In this document: piece by piece, positions 23,001-33,500 of the stretch
Layout: every line of letters starts with the position of its first letter
How positions within the stretch are numbered: the first letter of the stretch is position 1
Assembly: GCA_023079485.1 (NCBI GenBank)
Contig: CM041086.1
Location: 18,903,359 to 18,967,358, forward strand
Direction: 5' to 3'
DNA length: 64,000 bases
Source of the DNA: Archilochus colubris
Lineage: Eukaryota; Chordata; Aves; Apodiformes; Trochilidae
Made by a program: the position numbers and the translations under genes
The notes under the pieces: model-generated
What the model was told of the DNA's origin: nothing
Databases searched by the model: none
What the model saw: the letters and a program-made list of their open reading frames with translations, nothing else

Positions 23001-26000
23001 CCTCCCAGTTCCTCCCAGTCCCTCCCAGTTGACTCCCAGGCCCTCCCAGTCCCCCCCCCAGTTCCTCCCAGTCCTTCCCAGTCCATCCCAGTTGCTCCCA
23101 GTTCATCCCAGTTCCTCCCAGTTGCTCCCAGTCCCCTCCCAGTTCCCTCCCAGCCCCTCCCAGTTCCCTCCCAATCCCTCTCAGTCCCTCCCAGTATAAC
23201 CCAGTTCCTCCCAGTTCCCTTCCAGTTCCCTCCCAGTCCCTCCCAATCCCCCCCCAGTTCCCTCCCAGTCCTTCCTAGTCCCTCCCAGTTCCCCCCAATC
23301 CCCTCCCAGTCCTTCCCAGTTCCCTCCCAGTCCCTCCAAGTCCCCCCCAATCCCCTCCCAGTCCCTTCCAGTCCCTCCCAGTCCTTCCCAATCTCCTCCC
23401 AGTGCCTCCCAGTTGACTCTAAATCGTTCCCAGTTAACTCCGAATCACATCCCAGTCCCTCCCAGTTGACTCCCAGTCCCTCCCAGTTCCCCCCAATCCC
23501 CTCCCAGTCCCTCCCAGTTGACTCCCAATCTCTCCCAGTTCATCCCAATCCCCTTCCAGTGCCTCCCAGTTCATCCCAGTCCCCTCCCAGTTCCTCCCAG
23601 TTCCCTCCCAGTCACTCCCAGTCCCTTCCAATCCCCTCCCAGTCCCTCCCAGTCCCCCCCAATCCCCTCCCAGTCCCTTCCAGTCCCTCCCAGTCCCTCC
23701 CAGTCCCTCCCACTCTCTCCCAGTTCCCTCCCAGTTCATCCCAGTCCCTCAGTTCCCTCCCATTCCCCTCCCAGTCCCTCCCAGTGCCTCCCAATCCCCT
23801 CCCAGTCCCTCCCAATCCCCTCCCAATCCCCTCCCAGTCCCTCCCAGTGCCTCCCAGTCCCCACCAGTGCTCCTGGGGAAGTTGGGGATGTCTCCATAGG
23901 GGAAGCTCTGTGGTTCCTCCACTTCCTGTGCCAGGGCCCCCAGCCCCGACCCGCAGACCAATCCCACCTTGGGCGCCTCCCGCAGCCTCTCCCGCAGCCA
24001 ATCAGCGGCCTCCGAGCACGCCTCGTAGCTGGGGGCACGGGGGGTCACATGGGGAGACACAAAATGGCACCCAAGACCCAGAAATTGACCCAAAATGGCT
24101 CCAAATTGACCCAAAATGGCGCCCAGGAGCCCCACGTTGGGCTCCGGGACCCCCAAGTTGACCCAAAATGGCGCCCGGAAGCCTCAAGTTGACCCAAAAT
24201 GGCGCCTGGGACCCCCAAGTTGACCCAAAATGGCGCCCAGGAGCCCCACGTTGGGCCCCGGGACCCCCAAGTTGACCCAAAATGGCGCCCGGAAGCCCCA
24301 AGTTGACCCAAAATGGCCCCAAATTGACCCAAAATGGCGCCTGGACCCCATAAGTTGACCCAAAATGGCGGCTGGGACCCCCAAGTTGACCCAAAATGGT
24401 GCCCAAGAGCCCCACGTTGGGCCCCAGGACCCACAAGTTGACCCAAAATGGCGCCCAGAAGCCCCAAGTTGACCCAAAATGGCCCCAAATCCACCCAAAA
24501 TGGCGCCCAGGAGCCCCAAGTTGGGCCCCGGGACCCCCAAGTTGACCCAAAATGGTGCCCAAGAGCCCCATGTTGGGCCCCAGGACCCCCAAGTTGACCC
24601 AAAATGGTGCCTGGGAACCCCAGGTTGACCCAAAATGGCCCCAAATTGACCCAAAATGGCTCCCAGAAGCCTCAAGTTGACCCAAAATGGCCCCAAACCC
24701 ACCCAAAATGGCGCCCAGGAGCCCCACGTTGGGCCCCAGGACCCACAAGTTGACACAAAATGGCGCCCAGACCCCATAAGTTGACCCAAAATGGCGGCTG
24801 GGACCCCCAGGTTGGGGCTTGGGACCCCCAAGTTGACCCAAAATGGCTCCAAATCGACCCAAAATGGCGCCCGGGAGCCCCACGTTGGGCTCCGGGACCC
24901 CCAAGTTGACCCAAAATGGCGCCCGGAAGCCACAGGTTGACCCAAAATGGCCCCAAATTGACCCAAAATGGTGCCCAGGAGCCTCCCCTTTAAGCCCCGC
25001 CCCCCCATAGACCCCGCCCCTCCCTTTAAGCCCCGCCCCTTAATAAGCCCCGCCCCTTATGGCTCATAGACCCCTTTAAGCCCCGCCCCCTGTGGCTCAG
25101 GGACCCCTTTAAGCCCCGCCCCTATGAGTCAGGGACCCCCATAGGCCCCGCCCCTCCCTTTAAGCCCCGCCCCTTATGGCTCAGAGACCCCTACAAGCCC
25201 CGCCCCTCCCTTTAAGCCCCACCCCCATGGCTCAGGGCCCCCAGGCCCCGCCCCCTTCCATTTAAGCCCCGCCCCCTTATGGCCCAGGACCTCCAGGCCC
25301 CGCTCCTCCCTTTAAGCCCCGCCCCCTATGAGGCAGGGACCCCCATAGGCCCCGCCCCCTTTTAGCTCCGCCCCCATGGCTCAGGGACCCCCCAATAGGC
25401 CCCGCCCCTCCCTTGAAGCCCCGCCCCCTTCCTTTAAGCCCCGCCCCCTTATGGCTCAGGGAGCCTTATAGGCCCCGCCCCCTGTAAGCCCCGCCCCCAT
25501 ATGGCTCAGGGACCCCTGTAGGCCCCGCCCTCCCTTTAAGCTCCGCCCCCTCTGTGTCAGGGCCCCCCAGGCCCCGCCCCCTGCGCTAAGCCCCGCCCCC
25601 TCATGAGTCAGGAACCCCCAGGCCCCGCCCCCCCTTTAAGCCCCGCCCCCAGGGGTTCCCACCCCCCTCTGGCTCAGGCCCCCCCCCAGGCCCCGCCCCT
25701 CCCCTTTAAGCCCCGCCCCCTTATGGCTCAGGGACCCCCACAAGCCCCGCCCCTCGCAGTTAAGCCCCGCCCCCCTTTAAGCCCCGCCCCCTATGGCTCA
25801 GAGAACCCCCATAGGCCCCGCCCCTCCAAGGGTTCCCCCCCCCCCGTCAGGGCCCCCCCAGGCCCCGCCCCCTCCCTTTAAGCCCCGCCCCCTCACGGCT
25901 CAGGGGCCCCAAGGCCCCGCCCCCTCCCTTTAAGCCCCGCCCCCTTATGGCTCAGGGACCCCCATAGGCCCCGCCCCCCCTTTAAGCCCCGCCCCTATGA

Positions 26001-26642
26001 GTCAGGGACCCCCATAGGCCCCGCCCCCTTTTAGCTTCGCCCCCCATGGCTCAGGGACCCCCACAAGCCCCGCCCCTCCCTTTAAGCCCCGCCCCCTCTG
26101 TGTCAGCCCCCCAGGCCCCGCCCCCTCGCCGCCAGGCCCCGCCCCCTGCGCTAAGCCCCACCCCCGTATGGCTCAGGGACCACCATAGGCCCCGCCCCTC
26201 CCGTTTAAGCCCCGCCCCCCTCCCCTTAAGCCCCGCCCCCCGTGGCTCAGGGACCCCATAGGCCCCGCCCTCCCTTTAAGCCCCGCCCCCTTATGAGTCA
26301 GAGACCCCCATAAGCCCCGCCCCCCCTTTAAGCCCCGCCCCCCCCCGGGGAGCCCGGGCCCCCCCGTGTCAGGGCCCCCCAGGCCCCGCCCCCTGCGCTA
26401 AGCCCCGCCCACTTATGGCTCAGGGACCCCCCAGGCCCCGCCCCCCCCCTTTAAGCCCCGCCCCCAGGGGTTCCCGCCCCCCTCTGGCTCAGGCCCCCCC
26501 CAGGCCCCGCCCCTCCCTTTTTAGCCCCGCCCCCCCGGGGTTTCCCCCCCTCCCCCCCATGTCAGGGCCCCCCCAGGCCCCGCCCCCTCGCCGCCAGGCC
26601 CCGCCCCCTGCGCTAAGCCCCGCCCCCTCACCTCCCCTCCAT
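11025..26642 (-). CDS. PNP: purine nucleoside phosphorylase, complete, six coding exons
   Basis: Coding exons on the minus strand: 26632-26642, 23865-24028, 22516-22619, 18342-18517, 13969-14150 and 11025-11299. They join in frame with GT-AG junctions to 303 codons plus stop (human PNP 289). The protein cleaves inosine and guanosine with phosphate to base and ribose-1-phosphate, in cytosolic purine salvage. Visible motifs are GSGLG (phosphate-binding Ser, about residue 31), GRFHLYEGY (Arg82, His84), NAAG, GPSYETPAE (Glu196, with Tyr for the mammalian Phe200), Met214-Ser215 and SLITN (Asn238). GHEEVLAA carries the conserved His at about 272. Exon 1 encodes only M-E-G and two bases of Ser4; its start was chosen because AG|C TAC joins to exon 2 in frame. 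Odd: about 20 extra residues lie between LITN and HEEVL, encoded by TGACGTCA-containing repeats. The introns are almost wholly satellite DNA. It is head-to-head with PIP4P1. Confidence 0.93.
11300..13968. repeat. pyrimidine-rich satellite in PNP intron 5
   Basis: Begins with four 12-bp ACACGCTAAGC units (11320-11360). It continues as a C/T-rich array with blocks CCCCATTTCCCTTCC, CTCACCCAATGGTTCC and CCATGTCCTTAGCGTG, recurring every 60-170 bp. No exon is seen apart from its boundaries. Confidence 0.9.
14155..15015. repeat. GGAAGTG (ETS-like) satellite in PNP intron 4
   Basis: Repeat of 10-11 bp with units GCGGAAGTGAG, ACAGGAAGTGA and GGGGAAGTGAA. Each carries the ETS-family core GGAAGTG. Higher-order copies of about 240-320 bp are visible (GGGGGAAATGGG spacers near 14210, 14490 and 14900). 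On the PNP sense strand the unit reads CACTTCCGC. Confidence 0.9.
15016..18215. repeat. CCAATTTGGGGTCAAAA satellite in PNP intron 4
   Basis: Some 160-180 units of 17-21 bp such as CCAATTTAGGGTCAAAA and CCACCAAGTTTGGGGTCAAAA. The unit resembles, in reverse complement, the 52120-53830 array. No coding potential beyond repeat frames. Confidence 0.92.
18216..18340. repeat. T-rich run after the PNP exon 4 donor
   Basis: TTTTTTGG and TTTTGCTTTTT runs between the satellite and the exon donor at 18341; A-rich on the PNP sense strand. Confidence 0.7.
18530..20765. repeat. TTTGGGGTCATTTATGGGGG satellite in PNP intron 3
   Basis: About 100 units of 19-22 bp alternating GGGGTCATTTA, GGGGACATAAAGA and AGGGGTTT. 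No gene content. Confidence 0.92.
20766..22505. repeat. CTATAGGGT satellite in PNP intron 3
   Basis: Repeats of 9-16 bp around CTATAGGGTGTC, CTATAGGCTCTGGGGTCC and CCATAGGGTGTC. The array switches abruptly from the preceding TTTGGGG array and ends within 10 bp of the exon 3 donor (22515). Confidence 0.92.
22690..23864. repeat. TCCCAGTTCC satellite in PNP intron 2
   Basis: Units of 10-11 bp, CTCCCAGTCC and TCCCAGTTCC. The PNP sense strand is ACTGGGAGGG, the same unit as in PIP4P1 introns 2-3 and the first ALDOA intron seen here. The array starts directly at the exon 2 donor (ACTG|GTGGGGACTGG). Confidence 0.92.
24040..24995. repeat. GACCCAAAATGGCGCC satellite in PNP intron 1
   Basis: Units of 18-70 bp containing TTGACCCAAAATGGC, with intercalated GGAGCCCCACGTTGGGC. 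AAAATGGCGGC resembles a YY1 site. The PNP sense strand reads GCCATTTTGGGTCAA, the same as PIP4P1 intron 6. Confidence 0.9.
24996..26625. repeat. GC-box (CCCCGCCCC) satellite in PNP intron 1
   Basis: Units of 20-60 bp combining TTTAAGCCCCGCCCC, GGCTCAGGGACCCC and CATAGGCCCCGCCCC. Dozens of Sp1-type GC boxes occur. The tract extends to the exon 1 donor. Confidence 0.92.
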
Positions 26643-27535
26643 CGCCGCCGCCGCCGCCGCCGCCGCTCCCGGAGCTTCCGCTGCTCGGGCCCGGCCTTAT
26701 CAGGAGCTTCCCCGTGTGACGTCATCGCCGGCCTCGGCCAATGGCAGCGCCCGGCGCTCTGGGGACAGCCAATGGGAGGCGGGGGAAGGGGCGGGAGCGG
26801 CGTTGCCCGGCAACGCGGGGAGGGGAGGCGGGGAGTCACGTGACGCGCCGAGGCCAATGGGAGAGCGGGGAAATCCGCGGGTTGCTTAGCAACGGGGGGC
26901 GGAAGCGGTCAGGTGACCCGGAAGAGCCAATGGGAGCGCGGGAACGGCGTTGCCTGGCAACGGCGGGAAGGGGAGGGGGAGAGGGGAGAGAGGAAACCGC
27001 CCACGTGACGCGCGGCGGCCAATGGGAGCGCGGGGCTCGACGAGTCGCTTAGCAACGGGGGGAGGAGGGGTCAGGTGACCCGGAGGAGCCAATGGGAGCG
27101 CGGGAACGGCGTTGCCTGGCAACGCGGAGAGGGGAGGGGAGGGGGGAATCACGTGACCCGTTGCCTGGCAACAGCATAAAAGGGAGGGGGGAGAGGGGAG
27201 ACCACGTGACGCGCGGCGGCCAATGGGAGCGCGGGGTTCCCTGGGTTGCTGAGCAACGGGGGGCGGAAGGGTCAGGTGACCCGGAGGAGCCAATGGGAGC
27301 GCGGGAATGGCGTTGCCTGGCAACGCTGAGAGGGGGAGGGGGGGAATCACGTGACCCGTTGCCAGGCAACAGCGGGAAAGGGAGGGGGGGAGCGGCGAGA
27401 GGGGAGACCACGTGACGCGCGACGGCCAATGGGAGCGCGGGGCTCCGCGGGTCGCTTAGCAACGGGGGGAGGAGGGGTCATGTGACCCGGAAGAGCCAAT
27501 GGGAGCGCGGGGAAGGGGCGGGGCCTGGCGCTGTC
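26643..27535. promoter_or_regulatory. bidirectional PNP/PIP4P1 promoter with repeated E-box, CCAAT and X-box motifs
   Basis: Lies between the two start codons, which face away from each other. TGACGTCA is at 26717-26724. CCAAT boxes are at 26738, 26769, 26854, 26927, 27019, 27089, 27220, 27290, 27426 and 27496. A perfect GTCACGTGAC (CLEAR/USF type) is at 26835-26844, and TCACGTGAC or CCACGTGAC at 27001, 27149, 27202, 27347 and 27408. RFX X-box-like palindromes such as GTTGCCTGGCAAC are at 26802, 26881, 26949, 27044, 27111, 27160, 27245, 27312, 27358 and 27451. The motifs sit in units of about 70-190 bp, so the promoter itself has been tandemly amplified. PIP4P1 (TMEM55B) is known in mammals as a TFEB target, which fits the CLEAR element. 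Transcription start sites cannot be placed. Confidence 0.8.
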
Positions 27536-30500
27536 ATGGCGGACGGGGAGCGGTCACCGCTGCTGCCGCCTGAGGCGGGGCCGGGGGGCGGGGCCGGGGA
27601 GGGTGAGGGGCGGGGCTTGAGGGGAGGGGGCGGGGCCTGAGAGGGGGCGGGGCCTGAGAGGGGGAAAGGCGGGAGGAGGGGGAGGGGGCGGGGCTTGAGG
27701 GGAAGGGGGCGGGGCCTGCAGAGGGAGACCCGGGGGCGGGGCTAAGCTGTGGTGGGCGGGGCTTAATGGTGCGGGGGCGGAGGGAGGGGCGTGGCCTAAG
27801 GAAGGGGCGTGGCCTAAGGAAGGGGCGGGGCTTGGGGAAGGGGCGGGGTCTGGAATGGGATGGGAGGGGCTTAGAAGGGGGGCGGGGTTTAGGGGGTTGT
27901 GGGCGGGGCTTCGAGAGAGGGGGCGTGGTCTGCATGGGGTGAAGGGGTGGGCGGGGCTTAGAGGGGAAGAGGGCGTGGTCTACGGGAGTGGGAGGGGCTT
28001 GGCGTGAGGGGCGGGGTCTGGAAGAGGTGGGCGGTGCTTAAGGGGCGTGGCCTTGGTGGGAGGGGCTTGTGTTGGTGTTTAAGGGCAGTGGGCGGGGCTT
28101 GGAGGAAGGGGCGGGGTCTGGAAGGGGTGGGCGGGGCTTAGAGGGGAGGGGCGGGGTCTGAGGGAAGGGGCGGGGCTTCGCGGGAGGGGCGGGGTCTGCG
28201 GTGGGTGGGGCTTGGGGAGGGGCGGGGCTTGGAAGGGATGGGCGGCGCTTAGAAGGGGCGGGGCCTAAGGAAGGGGGCGTGGCTTAAAGGGGAGGTGCGT
28301 GTCTGGAAGGGGTGGGCGGGGCTTAAGGGATGGGCGGGGCTTGCGGAAAGGGCGGGGTCTGGAAGGGGTGGGCGGGGCTTGGAGGGAGGGGCGGGGTTTA
28401 GGGGGCTGTGGGCGGGGCGTAGAGGGAGGGGCGTGGTCTATGGTTGGGTGGGCGTGGCCTGGAGCCAAAGGGGCGTGGTCTGGAAAGGGGGCGTGGCTTC
28501 TCCCCCCTCTGCCCCCCCCCAGGGTTTCCCGGGTCCCTTCCGGGCCAAGCCCCGCCCCCTTACTCGCCATTGGTCAGCCCCGAGGAAGGGGCGGGGCCGT
28601 GGGTCACGTGCCGGGTGTGCAGCCGACCAATCAGCATCGAGGGGAAGAGGCAGCAGCACGTGGTGAAGTGTGGGGGGTGCGGGGAGGCGACGGTGAGGAA
28701 CTGGGAGGGACTGGGAGGGACTGGGAGGGACTGGGAGGGGACTGGGAGGGACTGGGAGGGACTGGGGGGACTGGGAGGGACTGGGAGAGGGGTGGGAGGG
28801 ACTGGGAGGGACTGGGAGGGACTGGGAGGGAACTGGGAGGGACTGGGAGGGACTGGGAGGGACTGGGAGGGAACTGGGAGGGAACTGGGAGGGACTGGGA
28901 GGGACTGGGAGGGACTGGGAGGGGATTGGGAGGAACTGGGATTGAACTGGGAGGGACTGGGAGCAACTGGGAAGGCTCTGGGGTCAACTGGGAGGGACTG
29001 GGAGTCAACTGGGAGGGATTTGGAGCCAACTGGGGTTAACTAGGAGGGGTTTGGGAGGCAACTGGGATAGACTGGGAGGAACTGGGAAGGATCTTGAGTG
29101 AACTGGGAGGGACTGGGGTCAACTGGGACTGATTGGGAGTCAACTGGGAGGCATTAGAAGCAACTGGGAGGGCTATGGGGTTAACTGGGAGGGACTGGGA
29201 GGCAACTGGGAGGGCTTTGGAGTGAAGTGGGGGCAACTGGGATTGACTGGGAGGAAACTGGGAGGGCTTTAGGGTCAACTGGGAGGGACTGGGAATCAAC
29301 TGGGAGGGATTTGGAGTGAACTGGGGGCAACTGGAATGGACTGGGAGGGGATTGGGAGGCAACTGGGATGGACTGGGAGGGCTTTAAGGTCAACTGGGAG
29401 CAACTGGGAGGGACTTGGAGGGGATGGGGGTCAACTGGGAGGGACTGGGAGTCAACTGGGAGGGATTGGGAGGGACTGGGATTGAACTTGAAGGGACTGG
29501 GAGCAACTGGGAAGGCTTTGGGGTCAACTGGGAGGGACTGGGAGGCAACTGGGAGAGACTGGGAGCCAACTGGGAAGAACTGGGATGGACTGGGAGTGAC
29601 TTAGAGTGAACTGGGAAGAACTGGGACACATTGGGAGTCAACTGGGAGGGACTGGGAGCAACTGGGAGGGTTTTGGGAGGCAACTGGGAGGGACTGGGAG
29701 GGACTGAGAAGGACCTTGAGTGAACTGGGAGGGACTGGGAGCAACTGGGAGGGACTTAGAGTCAACTGGGAGGCAACTGGGAGGCATTAGAAGCAACTGG
29801 GAGGGCTTTGGGGTTAACTGGGAGGGACTGGGAGGCAACTGGTAGGGGCTGGGAGGCAACTGGGACGGTTTTGGGGTCAACTGGGAAGAACTGGGATGCA
29901 TTGGGAGGGATTTGGAGTGAACTGGAGGCAACTGGGATGGACTGGGAGGGGATTGGGAGGCAACTGGGAGGGACTGGGAGGGCTTTAAGGTCAACTGGGA
30001 GGAACTGGGAGCAACTGAGAGGGCTTTGGGGTCAACTGGGATGGACTGGGAGTTACTTAGAGTCAACTGGAAGGAACTGGGAGGGACTGGGAAGGCTTTG
30101 GGGTCAACTGGGAGGGCCTGGGAATCAACTGGGAGGGATTTGGAGTGAACTGGGGGCAACTGGGATGGACTGGGAGGGGATTGGGAGGCAACTGGGAGGG
30201 ACTGGGAAGGATCTTGAGTGAACTGGGAGGGACTGGGATGCATTGTGAGTCAACTGGGAGTGACTTAGAGTCAACTGGGAGGAACTGGGAGGCAACTGGG
30301 AGGGATTTAGAGTCAACTGGGGGGGACTGGGACACATTGGGAGTCAACTGGGGGAGACTGGGAGGGACTGGGAGGGACTGGGAGGCAACTGGCATGTACT
30401 GGGAGCAACTGGGAGGGCTTTGGGGTCAACTGGGGTGGACTGGGAGTGACTGAGAGTCAACTGGGAGGAACTGGGAGGAACTGGGAGCAATTTAGAGTCA

Positions 30501-33500
30501 ACTGGGATGGACTGGGAGGAACTGGGAAGGATCTTGAGTGAACTGGGGGGGACTGGGAGCAACTGGGAGGGACTTGGAGGGGATGGGGGTCAACTGGGAG
30601 GGACTGGGAGTCAACTGGGAGGGATTGGGAGGGACTGGGATTGAACTTGAAGGGACTGGGAGCAACTGGGAAGGCTTTGGGGTCAACTGGGAGGGACTTG
30701 GAGGCAACTGGGAGAGACTGGGAGCCAACTGGGAAGAACTGGGATGGACTGGGAGTGACTTAGAGTGAACTGGGAAGAACTGGGAGGGCTTTGGAGTCAA
30801 CTGGGGGGGGACTGGGAGCAACTGGGAGGGCTTTGGGGTCAACTGGGAGGGACTGGGAGTGACTTAGAGTCAACTGGGAGGAACTGGGACACATTGGGAG
30901 TCAACTGGGAGGGACTGGGAGCAACTGGGAGGGGTTTGGGAGGCAACTGGGGGAGACTGGGAGGGACTGAGAGGGATCTTGAGTGTACTGGGAGGGACTG
31001 GGAGCAACTGGGAGGGACTTAGAGTCAACTGGGAGGCAACTGGGAGGCTTTAGAAGCAACTGGGAGGGCTTTGGGGTTAACTGGGAGGGAATGGGAGGCA
31101 ACTGGGAGGGCTTTGGGGTCAACTGGGAAGAACTGGGATGGACTGGGAGTGACTTAGAGTGAACTGGGAGGAACTGGGACACATTGGGAGTCAACTGGGG
31201 GAGACTGGGAGGGAACTGGGAGGGCTTTGGGGTCAACTGGGAGGGACTGGGAGTCAACTGGGAGGGATTTGGAGTGAGCTGGGGGCAACTGGGATGGACT
31301 GGGAAGGATCTTGAGTGAACTGGGAGGGACTGGGATGCATTGTGAGTCAACTGGGAGTGACTTAGAGTCAACTGGGAGGAACTGGGAGGCAACTGGGAGG
31401 GATTTAGAGTCAACTGGGGGGGACTGGGACACATTGGGAGTCAACTGGGGGAGACTGGGAGGGACTGGGAGGGACTGGGAGGCAACTGGCATGTACTGGG
31501 AGCAACTGGGAGGGCTTTGGGGTCAACTGGGGTGGACTGGGAGTGACTGAGAGTCAACTGGGAGGAACTGGGAGCAATTTAGAGTCAACTGGGAGGGACT
31601 GGGAGCCAACTAGGATGGACTGGGAGGAACTGGGAAGGATCTTGAGTAGACTGGGAGGGACTGGGAGCAACTGGGAGGGACTTGGAGGGGATGGGGGTCA
31701 ACTGGGAGGGACTGGGAGTCAACTGGGAGGGATTGGGAGGGACTGGGATTGAACTTGAAGGGACTGGGAGCAACTGGGAAGGCTTTGGGGTCAACTGGGA
31801 GGGACTGGGAGGCAACTGGGAGGGTCTGGAAGTCAACTGGGAGGGACTGGGAGCAACTGGGAAGGCTTTGGGGTCAAGTGGGTTGGACTGGGAGTGACTT
31901 AGAGTCAACTGGGAGGAACTGGGACACATTGGGAGTCAACTGGGAAGGACTGGGAAGGCTCTGAGGTCAACTGGGAGGGAGTGGGAGGCAACTGGGAGGT
32001 CTGGAAGTCAACTGGGAGGGACTGGGAGCAACTGGGAGGGCTTTGGGGTCAACTGGGCTGGACTGGGAGTTACTTAGAGTCAACTGGAAGGAACTGGGAG
32101 GGACTGGGAAGGCTTTGGGGTCAACTGGGAGGGCCTGGGAATCAGCTGGGAGGGATTTGGAGCCAACTGGGGTTAACTGGGAGGGGTTTGGGAGGCAACT
32201 GGGATAGACTGGGAGGAACTGGGAAGGATCTTGAGTGAACTGGGAGGAACTGGGAGTGATTTGGAGTCAACTGGGAGGCATTAGAAGCAACTGGGAGGGC
32301 TATGGGGTTAACTGGGAGGAACTGGGAGGCAACTGGGAAGGCTTTGGGGTCAACTGGGGGGGACTGGGAGGCAACTGGGAGAGACTGGGAGCCAACTGGG
32401 AAGAACTGGGATGGACGGGGAGTGACTTAGAGTGAACTGGGAAGAACTGGGAGGGCTTTGGAGTCAACTGGGGGGGGACTGGGAGCAACTGGGAAGGCTT
32501 TGGGGTCAACTGGGAGGGACTGGGAGGGACTGAGAAGGATCTTGAGTGAACTGGGAGGGACTGGGAGCAACTGGGAGGGACTTGGAGGGGATTGGGGTCA
32601 ACTGGGAGGGACTGGGAGGCAACTGGGAGGGATTTGGAGCCAACTGGTGTTAACTGGGAGGGACTGGGAGGGGTTTGGGAGGCAACTGGGATAGACTGGG
32701 AGGGACTGAGAAGGATCTTGAGTGAACTGGGAGGGACTGGGAGCAACTGGGAGGGATCTAGTGTCAACTGGGGGGGACTGGGACACATTGGAAGTGAACT
32801 GGGGGAGACTGGGAGGGACTGGGAGGCAACTGGGAGGCAACTGGGAGGGACTGGGAGGCAACTGGCATGTACTGGGAGCAACTGGGAGGGCCTTGGGGTC
32901 AACTGGGATGGACTGGGAGTGACTGAGAGTCAACTGGGAGGAACTGGGACACACTGGGAGTCAACTGGGAAGGACTGGGAAGGCTCTGAGGTCAACTGGG
33001 AGGGAGTGCGAGTCAACTGGGAGGGACTGGGAGGCAACTGGGAGGGACTGGGAGTCAACTGGGAGGGACTGGGAGCAACTGGGAGGGCTTTGGGGCCAAC
33101 TGGGCTGGACTGGGAGTTACTTAGAGTCAACTGGAAGGAACTGGGAGGGACTGGGAAGGCTTTGGGGTCAACTGGGAGGCACTGGGTGTGTCCGAGAGGG
33201 GGCGTGGCCTGTGTGGGCGTGTCCCGACGTTGGCCCCGCCCCCTTTGCCCCCAGCCAATCCGCAGAGCCCCCCGGGGGCAGCAGTTCGTGCGCTGCCCCT
33301 GTCACTGCTTACTGGTGTGCAGGGCGTCGGCCCAGCGCATCGCCTGCCCCAGGCCTTACTGGTCAGACTGGGAGGCACTGGGAGGGACTGGGAGGGGATT
33401 GGGAGGGACTGGGAGGGACTGGGAGGGAACTGGGAGGGAGTGGGAGGGACTGGGAGGGATTGGGAGGGGATTGGGGGGGACTGGGAGGGGAATGGGAGGG

